From positions 1 to 38,676 of IMG/VR virus record IMGVR_UViG_3300037321_000155: a stretch of 38,676 nt of DNA, one strand, 5' to 3'. This document shows, piece after piece, positions 24,247-31,881 of the stretch. The notes under the pieces are model-generated. The model worked only from the letters and a program-made list of their open reading frames with translations. It was not told the DNA's origin and did no database searches. Positions within the stretch are counted from its first letter, which is position 1. Every line of letters starts with the position of its first letter. Made by a program: the position numbers and the translations under genes. The stretch is from a virus.

Positions 24247-26682
24247 ATGGCCGTCAAAACCGAGCAACGGAAGATTCAAATTATAGCCGATGGCACTCAG
24301 GTCAATGCCTCTCTGAGTGATATGCAGAAAGCCTCACGTCTGCTATATGCCGAGATGAGTAAGCTCCCGACTAATTCGGAGGCCTTTGTGAAGAAATCAG
24401 CCGAATTTCAGCAGGTGAAGAAAAAGCTCGATGAAACCAAAGGCGCTGCCACCGGTGCCTCGAAGTCCCTCAAGGAAATGGCCAATGAAGCACTGATGCT
24501 ATCTCCATTTGGAGGAGTCATCACTACGATCACCGCAGCTATGGGTCGGGCAAATATGGTCATCAAAGCCGTGAGCGCTTCCACCCACTTATTCAAGATC
24601 GCACTTGCCAGTACCGGGGTGGGATTATTGGTGATTGCGCTGGGATCGCTGATCAGTTACCTCACGTCTACCCAAACCGGTATTGACAAGGTGAATCAAG
24701 TACTGACTCCATTGAATGTGATCTTTCAGAAAATCACCGGTGTAGTACAGAATCTTGGAGGGAATGTATTCAAGGGACTTGGTGAAATGCTGAATGGAAA
24801 TGTGCTCACAGGATTTAAGACGATCGGCAAGGGAGCAGTTCAGGCGGGCTCGGAATTTAAGACCGCATTCACGGAGGGGATCAAGCAAGGTGGGGAGCTT
24901 GCTGCGATGAACATCAAGATAGAGGAGACCGAAACCGAGCTGACAAAGAGTCGGTCCGAACTCAATAAAAAATATCAGGAAGCGAAAGAGATTGCTCAGG
25001 ATCAATCTTTGTCTGAAGAAGTGAGACTGAAAGCTGCTCAGGATGCTAAGGATGCTCAAAATGAATTGCTGGCTCAGGAGCAGGGATTTTTAGACCTGAA
25101 GATGGACAGGATGAAATTGGAGCAGACTTTCAATGATACCAGTCGAGCAGGATATCAGGATCTAGCACAATTAGAAGCAGAACGGATTGATTTTGAGGCG
25201 ATGGCTGCCAAGAAAAGATCATCCGCTAAATCCTTGGAAAATAGTATCTCCAAGGAAATCCACGCTGAAAACATGAAGCGGTCTGATGAGACCGTCAAAA
25301 AAGAGAATGAAAACCAAAAGCGCCTTGATGGCCTGCGCAAGGAATACGGAAAAGCAGCCAGTGACCTGGAAAAGAACCTAGCAGATGTCTCCATCGCCTT
25401 GATGGATGAGGGTTTGGCGAAAAAAGAAGCTAAACTCAATCTTGATCTGACTCGTGAGCTGGAACTATTGGAAGAAAAGCGGCTTGCTGTTCTGGCCAAT
25501 GAGACGCTGACAGAAGAAGAGCGTCAAGCCATCAGAGACAAGTTTGCAGCACTTGACGAAATGAAGCGTCAGGAGAATCGAATCCAACTGGCCGAACTCC
25601 AAGAACAGGAGCGAGAGGAAGATTTGGAGAAGAAACTGGAACAATTTGACACCGATCAGGAGATTGAAACTTTACTTCTTGAAAACTCCCTGATCGGGGC
25701 TGTGGATGCGGAGATGCGCAAGAAGGAAGCCCTGCTTCAGATTCAGCGGGAGTATGCAGCCGAGAAGCTGGCCTTACTCGAAGCATCCGGAGAGGGCGAA
25801 TCTGTCCAGGCTTTGAAACTGAAAAATGTCATAGGCCAGATTGATCAGGATATTGCCCAGAATAAAATTGATGAAGCCCAGCGCGCTGAGACCTATAAAA
25901 TCGCAGTTCAGCAAGCAGGATTGGATGCCGCCAGAGGATTCCTACAGCTTGGCCTGGAAGTACTGGGCGAGAATACCAAAGCCAGAAAAGTAGCAGCCAT
26001 AGCCATGAAGGCCTTTGAAATAGGTATGGCCATCACTAATGGAATTACTGAAATAACAGGATATTGGTCCAAGACAGGTCCGATCCCTTTTGTCGGTCCA
26101 GCATTAGCAACAGCCCTAAGTATCGGAGCAGGAATCAGAACATTAGCAGCCGTAGCTCGAATCAAAGGAACCAAATACGCTCAAGGTGGATCTACCGGAT
26201 CAGGTCAGGTGATCGATATGATGATGGGCGCAACTGGTTCTTGGAATATGCCCAACGGTCAATCCGCTAAGGATGTGGGAAGCTTTGCCGGTGGTGGTCA
26301 TGTAGGTAGTGCATCTTTTGGAGTGATCGGAGAAGCTGGTTCCGAGTGGGTGGGACCCAATTGGATGATGCGCTCGCCCAAGTATGCGAATATCTTTGGC
26401 TATTTGGAAGCAGAGCGCCGACGGGCTACACCTTTTGCCGTCGGTGGAGTCACCGCTTCAGCTCCCATGCAGCTTCCAAGTACCGCTGGTGGTACTCCGG
26501 ATCTTCAGCAGATGCTCTCAATGATCGAGCAGTTCGGAGAGATGAACCTGAAACTAGATGCGATCGCATCCATCCTGGAGCAGTGGCCATCCAAGTTGCG
26601 GGTCTACAATGATCCGCGTGACATCATGGACGGCGTGCGAGTGCTAAACGAGATCGAGGCGGATTCGAGGATTAATCGATAA
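24247..26682 (+). CDS. Tail tape measure protein
   Basis: An 811-aa protein that sets tail length and passes into the cell during DNA entry. Hydrophobic segments lie near residues 118-144 (IALASTGVGLLVIALGS) and 600-640. Long charged coiled-coil stretches fill about 215-560. The C-terminus is Gly-rich (GGSTGSGQVIDMMMG), with a final helical part. The length predicts a tail of roughly 110-130 nm by the usual rule of thumb. It ends the late region before an AT-rich terminator-like inverted repeat. Confidence 0.85.
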   Translation: MAVKTEQRKIQIIADGTQVNASLSDMQKASRLLYAEMSKLPTNSEAFVKKSAEFQQVKKKLDETKGAATGASKSLKEMANEALMLSPFGGVITTITAAMGRANMVIKAVSASTHLFKIALASTGVGLLVIALGSLISYLTSTQTGIDKVNQVLTPLNVIFQKITGVVQNLGGNVFKGLGEMLNGNVLTGFKTIGKGAVQAGSEFKTAFTEGIKQGGELAAMNIKIEETETELTKSRSELNKKYQEAKEIAQDQSLSEEVRLKAAQDAKDAQNELLAQEQGFLDLKMDRMKLEQTFNDTSRAGYQDLAQLEAERIDFEAMAAKKRSSAKSLENSISKEIHAENMKRSDETVKKENENQKRLDGLRKEYGKAASDLEKNLADVSIALMDEGLAKKEAKLNLDLTRELELLEEKRLAVLANETLTEEERQAIRDKFAALDEMKRQENRIQLAELQEQEREEDLEKKLEQFDTDQEIETLLLENSLIGAVDAEMRKKEALLQIQREYAAEKLALLEASGEGESVQALKLKNVIGQIDQDIAQNKIDEAQRAETYKIAVQQAGLDAARGFLQLGLEVLGENTKARKVAAIAMKAFEIGMAITNGITEITGYWSKTGPIPFVGPALATALSIGAGIRTLAAVARIKGTKYAQGGSTGSGQVIDMMMGATGSWNMPNGQSAKDVGSFAGGGHVGSASFGVIGEAGSEWVGPNWMMRSPKYANIFGYLEAERRRATPFAVGGVTASAPMQLPSTAGGTPDLQQMLSMIEQFGEMNLKLDAIASILEQWPSKLRVYNDPRDIMDGVRVLNEIEADSRINR

Positions 26683-26693
26683 TTTTTTAAATG

Positions 26694-26739
26694 AAAGTAT
26701 TAAAATAAATATCTATATAAATATTTGTTTTAATACTTT
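26694..26739 (+). terminator. AT-rich inverted repeat after the tape measure gene
   Basis: Perfect 12-base arms (AAAGTATTAAAA, 26694-26705, with 26728-26739), extended inward by a further seven pairs with one G-T. The T-rich end makes it a likely end of the late transcript, and it overlaps the -33 box of the next promoter. Confidence 0.6.
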
Positions 26740-26754
26740 TATTCGCTATATTTA
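26724..26754 (+). promoter_or_regulatory. Host-like promoter of the moron genes
   Basis: TTTG at 26724-26727, 19 bases, and TATATTTA at 26747-26754. The stretch around the -7 box (TTCGCTATATTTATATCA) is nearly the same as at 36633-36650. The late TGTCC element is missing, so host polymerase could express the genes in a lysogen. Confidence 0.65.
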
Positions 26755-26792
26755 TATCATCAAGTTAATCAAGTCACAAAAATCACACTATC

Positions 26793-27590
26793 ATGAAAAA
26801 GCAAGAATTAATCAATCTTCTAGTTGAAAATGCAGTAAAATCAACAAATCTTAAGTCTTCTCTTAATGCAGCTGAGAGAAGAATCGTTGAACAACATGGG
26901 TTTCAAAAAGTCAAAATCTGGCTTGAGAAATTAGAAGCTAAAAAAGAAGCCGAACATCAAAAAGAACTTGATGCCAGTAGAGCTAAATCATTCCAATTAT
27001 CTGTAAAAAAGTATTTGGAATCAATGGATAAGGCTTATCAAATACTTGGTAGCTTTCACACGGGTCACTCTATGGGTTGCTATAGAACTGTTTTGATTGC
27101 AAATAAATCATTTCAATCAAACAATACTCTTCAGGATTATGCCAAATCATCCAAGTACAAGGCTACTTATGGTAGTCTCTCAATCAGACTTTCTAAGATA
27201 GAAATTCAAAAAATCCAAAATATTGAGGGGATATGGACAGTCCTAAATAAGGATGGTTCTTCAAAATGGTTGGAAGAAAAAGGTAACAAAAGTCATCATT
27301 CTGTAAATTGGATAGAAGGATTTTGTTATAAAGATTCTCACAGTAGAATATCTCTAATAGATGCAAAAGAACTTCAGGCTATTAAACAAATGCAAATTGC
27401 GACAGAAGTCGCTAATAATAGTCAGTTTATTGGTTTTCAACATGTGAGAGCAACCGGTGCTTGCATGGATGGAATAAGGGTTTTTTGCAATAGACACGGA
27501 TTAGATATTAATCTAGGTTACAACATAGGCTTCTTGAAAAGTATCAATGACTCCTACTCAGCAAGGTATCTAAACTCAGTAAAAAAGTAA
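26793..27590 (+). CDS. Moron-like protein of unknown function
   Basis: A 265-aa protein, lysine-rich and AT-rich, unlike the late genes around it. The first 80 residues form a charged coiled helix (KLEAKKEAEHQKELDASRAK). The remainder is a mixed domain containing HTGHSMGCYRTVLIANKSF and a His/Cys-containing end (ATGACMDGIRVFCNRHG). It has its own host-like promoter and stands between the late region and the repressor, the usual place of lysogenic-conversion genes. A role in host protection or superinfection exclusion is possible but unsupported by a motif. Confidence 0.6.
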   Translation: MKKQELINLLVENAVKSTNLKSSLNAAERRIVEQHGFQKVKIWLEKLEAKKEAEHQKELDASRAKSFQLSVKKYLESMDKAYQILGSFHTGHSMGCYRTVLIANKSFQSNNTLQDYAKSSKYKATYGSLSIRLSKIEIQKIQNIEGIWTVLNKDGSSKWLEEKGNKSHHSVNWIEGFCYKDSHSRISLIDAKELQAIKQMQIATEVANNSQFIGFQHVRATGACMDGIRVFCNRHGLDINLGYNIGFLKSINDSYSARYLNSVKK

Positions 27591-27598
27591 ATCAAAAA

Positions 27599-27621
27599 AT
27601 CCCCGGTAATCAGCCGGGGAT
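27599..27621 (+). terminator. GC-rich hairpin between the two moron-like genes
   Basis: Stem ATCCCCGG/CCGGGGAT with a 7-base loop, no T run. A second, weaker hairpin (TCAGG/CCTGA) lies at about 27635-27653. These may be processing or pause sites. Confidence 0.5.
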
Positions 27622-27671
27622 ATCAAGTTAACCAGTCAGGAAATCACGCCTGACATAATTGAAACAAATAT

Positions 27672-28100
27672 ATGAAAACAGTAAACATTAGCCTCATGCA
27701 GGATCGTATTAATCAAGTTGCTTCATTGTATCCAACGCAAAAAGAGGGCTTGGCTACCTGCGTAGAGAATTATCTTATTCTTAGATCAGCAGGCCTGGCT
27801 AGTTTGAAGGGTATATTTATCAAAGAAGAGTTAATAACTTTGTTAGACCTTCATAATGGTACCATGTATGAGCCTCGTTTTACATCCCCTGGTATTCTGA
27901 TAGCTCACTTGGAAGACGGACAGAACTTGGAGGGAATTTGTGATCGTCAGGGATCGGACTTTGAGAAAATTAAGATTAAGGTAGAAAGCCTAAATCACTT
28001 ACAATCGCTTGTTCTCATTGAAGAATGCTGGAGGTTTTGGTATGTCGATGAATCTTATAGTCAGAATACAGATAAATTCTTGCTTCAATTTACTTTCTGA
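27672..28100 (+). CDS. Moron-like protein of unknown function
   Basis: A 142-aa, slightly acidic, AT-rich protein with a mostly hydrophobic/charged alternating pattern and no recognisable domain. It has an A-rich leader rather than a ribosome binding site. It is probably transcribed from the promoter at 26724 by read-through past the hairpin. A hairpin with a 10-bp stem follows at 28139-28174. Confidence 0.58.
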   Translation: MKTVNISLMQDRINQVASLYPTQKEGLATCVENYLILRSAGLASLKGIFIKEELITLLDLHNGTMYEPRFTSPGILIAHLEDGQNLEGICDRQGSDFEKIKIKVESLNHLQSLVLIEECWRFWYVDESYSQNTDKFLLQFTF

Positions 28101-28138
28101 TCAAACAACATCAAACGCTGTTCGACCAAAAAAATAAA

Positions 28139-28174
28139 CAAACATAGCCTGATTGATTAATTGCGCTATGTTTG
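28139..28174 (+). terminator. Hairpin between convergent moron and repressor transcripts
   Basis: Stem CAAACATAGC/GCTATGTTTG with a 16-base loop, lying between the + strand moron genes and the - strand repressor. No T run follows, so it may instead be a protein-binding or bidirectional site; its right arm overlaps the first GTTTGA iteron. Confidence 0.45.
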
Positions 28175-28196
28175 ATCAGTTTGATCAGTTTGTCAG
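28170..28196 (+). repeat. Three 9-bp GTTTGA iterons
   Basis: GTTTGATCA, GTTTGATCA, GTTTGTCAG follow one another with exact 9-base spacing. The same three-unit block occurs twice, in inverted orientation, around 36.0-36.3 kb. A related pair (GTTTGATG, GTTTGATC on the - strand) lies at 28098-28117. These are likely binding sites of a phage replication or regulatory protein. Confidence 0.7.
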
Positions 28197-28503
28197 ATTA
28201 ATCCCTTGTCATAAATCGACTGATGCGAAGTGACTCGGATTTTTTGCGCTGATCCATGATCTTCACATACTTTCCGTACTCGCTGTGGATTGAACACAAT
28301 CCTTGCGCTGCAATTAATCATGTTGAAACCATGTTGAAATCACATACTCGATACTACTCCAAATCCGTATGCTAGTAGAGCTCCCAAAGTGGCTTTTCAG
28401 CCAGTATTGGTATGGCCACGCGGCCAGTGTGCACTCGGAAGGATAACCCATATCTCTTATATATCAGTTGTTTAGCTTGTCAAGTTGAAACCAGGTTGAA
28501 AAA
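28197..28503. other. Gene-poor regulatory stretch downstream of the repressor
   Basis: No convincing gene. The sequence holds two pairs of GTTGAAA motifs with 11-base spacing (28322-28339 and 28484-28501); the second pair reaches the repressor stop codon. A short - strand ORF at 28193-28321 (42 codons, MINCSARIVFNPQRV) is possible but has no start signal. No tRNA fold was seen. Confidence 0.5.
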
Positions 28504-28863
28504 TCAGGCGGATAAGAGCTTGAGGAACTCATCTCTTTTGGAATTTGGTATTTCGAAAATCACTGAAATTACTTCGGGATAGGTGGTGTTTTTGGGTTGA
28601 AATTTTTCAACATCAGGTTCATTCACTTCCTGATTAACAGCTACCGGATTATCATATTTTTTCACCCTCAACTCATCTGCTAATAATTCATAGATATTGA
28701 TATTCAGGATTTTTGAATACACATTAATCACACTTTGATGAAGGAATTCTTTTTTGAAATCTTTTCGGATCGCGGTATCTGATTTATTTGATTTTTTGGC
28801 CACATCAATAATCCTCAATTCCTGCTTTACGAGTTCCTCTTCTATGAATTTCCCTAGATGCAT
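28504..28863 (-). CDS. Repressor-like HTH protein
   Basis: A 119-aa protein on the opposite strand from all other genes, divergent from a Cro-like gene, which is the layout of a phage immunity switch. The N-terminal 60 residues are an HTH-like unit (IIDVAKKSNKSDTAIRKDF), followed by a linker with DVEKFQPKN and a short C-terminal strand/helix domain (VISVIFEIPNSKRDEFLKLLS). It has no LexA-type autocleavage domain, so induction would not be by simple self-cleavage. It probably represses the early promoter at 28985-29016 through the operator-like repeats there. Its own -7 may be GATCTTTG (28899-28906, reverse). Confidence 0.72.
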   Translation of the reverse strand: MHLGKFIEEELVKQELRIIDVAKKSNKSDTAIRKDFKKEFLHQSVINVYSKILNINIYELLADELRVKKYDNPVAVNQEVNEPDVEKFQPKNTTYPEVISVIFEIPNSKRDEFLKLLSA

Positions 28864-28920
28864 AATCTTTTTGTTTGATTTCTACCCATTTTGTTCTACA
28901 AAGATCTGAATCATTCTATT

Positions 28921-28973
28921 CTAATTTTACGGAATTAGTACCCTAAAAATTATGATTAACAGCCTAAAATTAT
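28921..28973. promoter_or_regulatory. Operator-like repeats of the divergent switch
   Basis: An inverted repeat CTAATT/AATTAG (28921-28938) with 6-base spacer, then two direct repeats CCTAAAAATTAT (28942-28953) and CCTAAAATTAT (28963-28973) 21 bases apart, which is two helical turns. They lie between the repressor-like and Cro-like genes. Confidence 0.4.
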
Positions 28974-28984
28974 CTAAATAAGTG

Positions 28985-29016
28985 CTTAATAATAAATAAA
29001 TAGGACAATAAGTTTG
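28985..29016 (+). promoter_or_regulatory. Early promoter
   Basis: A perfect -7 box TAAGTTTG at 29009-29016, preceded after about 19-20 bases by a weak -33 element (CTTAA, 28985-28989). It would start the early operon, about 55 bases upstream of ATG 29075. A weak -33 suggests dependence on release from the repressor or on activation. Confidence 0.5.
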
Positions 29017-29074
29017 GAATAATAGAAAAAAATGTTCTAATTCGAATCATACAACAGCAAACAAAAAGTTTTCT

Positions 29075-29299
29075 ATGAATCGAATCAAAGAAGTACTCCA
29101 AAAAAAAGGCATCCGAGAGCTCAGACCTACAGATCAGGTTCTGGATCAAATGGGTATCAAGATTCACACGTGGATCAAATGGGTAGATGGGTCAAAAGAT
29201 CCAGAGTTGGTGCAGCTGCCAATCATCGCGGAGCTGCTGGAATGTGAAGTAGGGGACCTTATCGTATTGACTAATTCAAGCCATGCAGGGAAAAACTAA
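29075..29299 (+). CDS. Cro-like small HTH protein
   Basis: A 74-aa protein with an XRE/Cro-type HTH pattern: RPTDQVLDQMGIKIHTWIKWVDGSKDP, then a helix LPIIAELLECEVGDL. It is divergent to the repressor-like gene and is the first early gene. It probably shuts down the repressor side of the switch. The HTH alignment is by eye. Confidence 0.65.
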   Translation: MNRIKEVLQKKGIRELRPTDQVLDQMGIKIHTWIKWVDGSKDPELVQLPIIAELLECEVGDLIVLTNSSHAGKN

Positions 29300-29561
29300 C
29301 ATATCGGACACCATAGTCCGATTTGCCAAAGCAAGAGAGCGGGCATATCGTGCCAGCAGCGGATTGACAGCTGCCCAGCTCAAAGCGATCACCCGAATAA
29401 AAGCGGTAGGAGAATATTTTTCTACTGTATCGGATTCAAATCAGCTCAAAGCCATCACCCAGTTGGAGGACGAGCTTCGGCTTATCCTTCCCTCGGCTGT
29501 CAGCCGATTCAAGAAGCAGCGTCAAGTGATCCTAGAATTAATCGACTTGAGTCATGATTGA
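29283..29561 (+). CDS. Small early protein, helical
   Basis: A 92-aa, mostly helical and basic protein (TIVRFAKARERAYRASSG, then LKAITRIKAVGEYF), with a direct repeat of the LKAIT segment. It overlaps the Cro-like gene by 17 bases and the next by 8, so the three are translated from one mRNA. Function unknown. Confidence 0.6.
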   Translation: MQGKTNISDTIVRFAKARERAYRASSGLTAAQLKAITRIKAVGEYFSTVSDSNQLKAITQLEDELRLILPSAVSRFKKQRQVILELIDLSHD

Positions 29562-29805
29562 AGAAGTTGAAAAGATGTGTCTGCAAGTAGATACTGGTCG
29601 AAAACTCGTGAAGAGGTATTACCACGAAGCCTGCCACAATCCCTGCTCGTTCACCAGAGGCCGGGCAGGATGGGAACTGTATAAGGCAAATTACAAGCTG
29701 AGGAAATTGCAGCGGGAATATGTGATGCTCTGTGATACGGTCATGTCACCAAGCGAGCTCTATATAAGATTAGCTTTTGAAGGTGTAAAAATCAAGAACT
29801 TATGA
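29554..29805 (+). CDS. Small early protein, basic
   Basis: An 83-aa basic protein with HEACHNPCSFTRGRAGWELY, whose His and two Cys residues could bind a metal, and a helix-rich second half. It overlaps both neighbours by a few bases (ATGA with the following gene). Function unknown. Confidence 0.58.
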   Translation: MIEEVEKMCLQVDTGRKLVKRYYHEACHNPCSFTRGRAGWELYKANYKLRKLQREYVMLCDTVMSPSELYIRLAFEGVKIKNL

Positions 29806-29996
29806 GAGTACTAAGCTTGTGGCTATCAGTTGTACTGGTAGCGGTGTTGGTGCCGATGACATTGAAACTAGTTGGATTCCTTACGATCTCTTGGTTTTGG
29901 TTGGTGTTTAGCATCTTTACATTCACTTTGTATTGGTTCATCTTGCTCTTGCTCCTGACAGTATATCTGATCAAGATTATCTCCCTGGACCAATGA
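29802..29996 (+). CDS. Small early membrane protein
   Basis: A 64-aa protein consisting mainly of two membrane helices (about residues 5-27 and 31-59) with a short turn. Such tiny membrane proteins in early operons often modify host membranes or exclude other phages; that is a guess. Stop and the next start overlap (ATGA). Confidence 0.6.
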   Translation: MRVLSLWLSVVLVAVLVPMTLKLVGFLTISWFWLVFSIFTFTLYWFILLLLLTVYLIKIISLDQ

Positions 29997-30310
29997 AAGC
30001 GAATCACACCATCAGAACCAGTGCTTTCCAGGTGACGCTCGCTGTAGTAGATGAGCAGTGCAACGATCCGCTTTTCAACTACCTGTCTGATTACCTCAGG
30101 GTAATCACGGAAGACAGTCCTGATCTTTTCAAGACTGTCAACAGCATATTCGCTTTTCTTCAATCTCGAATAGAACAATTCACCACTGCCAATCCTAAGT
30201 ATCAGAAGCCACCCGGATTCACACTTACTTATTCCAAACCCAGCTGCTGCCCGGCAACGATCGTGATCAGCTACCAAAATAGAATAATCACAATAACCTC
30301 AATCAATTAA
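29993..30310 (+). CDS. Early protein of unknown function
   Basis: A 105-aa protein starting at ATG 29993, inside the stop of the membrane protein gene; an upstream extension in frame is unlikely as it would overlap most of that gene. The N-terminal two thirds are helix/strand mixed (CNDPLFNYLSDYLRVI), and a Cys-Cys-containing end (SKPSCCPATIVISYQ) follows. No domain recognised. Confidence 0.6.
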   Translation: MKANHTIRTSAFQVTLAVVDEQCNDPLFNYLSDYLRVITEDSPDLFKTVNSIFAFLQSRIEQFTTANPKYQKPPGFTLTYSKPSCCPATIVISYQNRIITITSIN

Positions 30311-30312
30311 TT

Positions 30313-30510
30313 ATGAAAACATTGCGCGTGTTAAAATTGACCCTATTAGTTTCCTTTCTGAGTATCGGAATGGCGATGACCCGAACAAAATTTGTGCGGG
30401 AGATGCAGCAGGAAAACAACTGGGATCACTACCAGGAGACTTGGTACAAAGAGACTTTGGCCGAGCTGAGCCAGACCAATCAGATTAGAAAGGAGGGCGG
30501 TCATGAGTAA
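30313..30510 (+). CDS. Small early protein with signal or membrane segment
   Basis: A 65-aa protein with an N-terminal hydrophobic helix (about residues 7-22) after basic residues, and an acidic and hydrophilic remainder. The signal has no clear cleavage site (SIGMAMT). It is short enough to be a membrane-anchored peptide. It overlaps the next gene by 8 bases. Confidence 0.58.
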   Translation: MKTLRVLKLTLLVSFLSIGMAMTRTKFVREMQQENNWDHYQETWYKETLAELSQTNQIRKEGGHE

Positions 30511-30724
30511 GCCAATCATTCAAATCATAATCGAAGGCCCTCAAGGTTCTGGGAAAACTTGTCTTACAGCTATGATAGTAAGTAACCTGATGCATGAATG
30601 GGAATATGAGTTAAGTAATATTCCCAATTCTGATCATGTGGAAGATTCTTATCAGCTGGAAAACAATTTTCATATTATCCAAGTCAGTACAAATCAAACC
30701 GAAAAGGAGGTTTCCGATGTCTAA
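30503..30724 (+). CDS. Tiny P-loop protein
   Basis: A 73-aa protein with a perfect Walker A motif GPQGSGKT at residues 12-19 after a hydrophobic strand (IIQIIIE), but no Walker B and no room for a full NTPase fold. It could be a truncated kinase/ATPase that works with another chain, or a remnant. The start has a strong ribosome binding site (AAAGGAGG). The stop and next start share ATGTCTAA. Confidence 0.65.
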   Translation: MSKPIIQIIIEGPQGSGKTCLTAMIVSNLMHEWEYELSNIPNSDHVEDSYQLENNFHIIQVSTNQTEKEVSDV

Positions 30725-31037
30725 GGAAAAATTGATTTGCTCATTCAAGTTTTCGATGATTCAGGAGCTTTCTCTCGTGTCAGCAATAGTTTCGTTAGGT
30801 TTTAGAAGCACTGGAAAAAAGTTCTCAGTGATTTTCAATGGGTCAGCCGGCTATCTAAGCAATATTGAAATTGAATGCGAAGGGACACAACGCTATCGTA
30901 GTAATGTGATTTGGGTAGATAAACTTAGGAATAAGGACGGCTCCCTAAAATCTAAAAAAGTTTCTGTCTACCACAGTGATTGCGTCGGAATTAGAATAGA
31001 AATTCAGGGACAAGTAAAGGAGGTCTCCGATGTCTAA
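30717..31037 (+). CDS. Early protein of unknown function
   Basis: A 106-aa basic protein starting at ATG 30717, behind AAAGGAGG; a longer frame from 30636 would overlap most of the P-loop gene and is rejected. Residues 1-50 are hydrophobic/helical (MIQELSLVSAIVSLGF), and the rest beta-rich and Lys/Arg-rich. The C-terminus EVSDV equals that of the P-loop protein because the same ribosome-binding/start module encodes both ends. Confidence 0.62.
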   Translation: MSKEKLICSFKFSMIQELSLVSAIVSLGFRSTGKKFSVIFNGSAGYLSNIEIECEGTQRYRSNVIWVDKLRNKDGSLKSKKVSVYHSDCVGIRIEIQGQVKEVSDV

Positions 31038-31881
31038 GCTAAAAACAAATCAATTCACCCTCCCGAGCGGACAGGTGATCAGCGAGATTCCAATGCTATT
31101 CCAGACCGAAATGGTGCAGGCTATTTTGGAAGATCGAAAGACCCAGACTCGACGGACTGTGAAACTAGATACTGGACAGTTGCGAGCTGACTCGGCGGAA
31201 CGGCTCAGTCAAACCTACTTCATGTTTGAAGAAAAAGGTTTGCCGGTAGCCGGTAGAAATTGTCCCTACGGTAAGCCTGGCGATCTGCTTTGGGTGAGGG
31301 AGAGCTTCTATAAGCATCCTAAGAATGGGTGGAATATCGAATACAAATCAGATTATCAAAATACTGAAGATGATAAATGGAAAGGAACGGAATGGAAATT
31401 GAAACCCTCCATCCACATGCCAAAAGGAGCTTCCCGAATCTGGCTAATGGTGGAATCTATTGGAGTGGAGCAGGTGCAGGACATCAATGAGCAGGATGCA
31501 CTAGCTGAGGGAATAGAGAAAGCTTATTCCGAAAATTTCAAAGAGTGGAGATACAAGGATTATTTTGATGGCAAAAGAAGAGGGAAATTATTTGCTCAAT
31601 TCCCTGAAATGGCTAAACAAACTGGTTTTGGTTCTATGCCCTGGCCAGATTGGAGAGATCCTATTTCATCCTATAGCAGTCTGTGGTTATCGATACATGG
31701 CGAAGCCTCCTGGAGGTCCAACCCTTGGGTTTGGGTGATAAAATTCCGAGTACTATCCAAGAATGGAAGGCCAACCGACGAGGTGATATGTCAGAACCAC
31801 ACTGAAATCAGCAGCACTGGCACAACCGAGAATCCAAAACCCAAATCTGAATCAACTGGAAAGGAGGCCAAAAATGTCTAG
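31030..31881 (+). CDS. ASCH-superfamily-like phage protein
   Basis: A 283-aa protein with the pattern MLFQTEMVQAILEDRKTQTRR (about 22-42), then PYGKPGDLLWVRESF, PSIHMPKGASRIWL and NPWVWVIKFRVL. Small phage proteins with this order are assigned to the ASCH/PUA-like RNA-binding fold. An RNA-binding or nucleotide-related role is suggested but not established. The gene is in the early operon, with AAAGGAGG before ATG 31030 and before the next start. Confidence 0.72.
   Translation: MSKLKTNQFTLPSGQVISEIPMLFQTEMVQAILEDRKTQTRRTVKLDTGQLRADSAERLSQTYFMFEEKGLPVAGRNCPYGKPGDLLWVRESFYKHPKNGWNIEYKSDYQNTEDDKWKGTEWKLKPSIHMPKGASRIWLMVESIGVEQVQDINEQDALAEGIEKAYSENFKEWRYKDYFDGKRRGKLFAQFPEMAKQTGFGSMPWPDWRDPISSYSSLWLSIHGEASWRSNPWVWVIKFRVLSKNGRPTDEVICQNHTEISSTGTTENPKPKSESTGKEAKNV

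Noticed and set aside
24230-24286. Short ORF beginning MENTELWPS before the tape measure start.
   Set aside because: Only 18 codons, out of frame with the tape measure gene, and it begins inside the terminator T run.
28193-28321. 42-codon - strand ORF downstream of the repressor.
   Set aside because: No start signal and no known motif; it overlaps the iterons. It is mentioned only as a possibility in the regulatory stretch.
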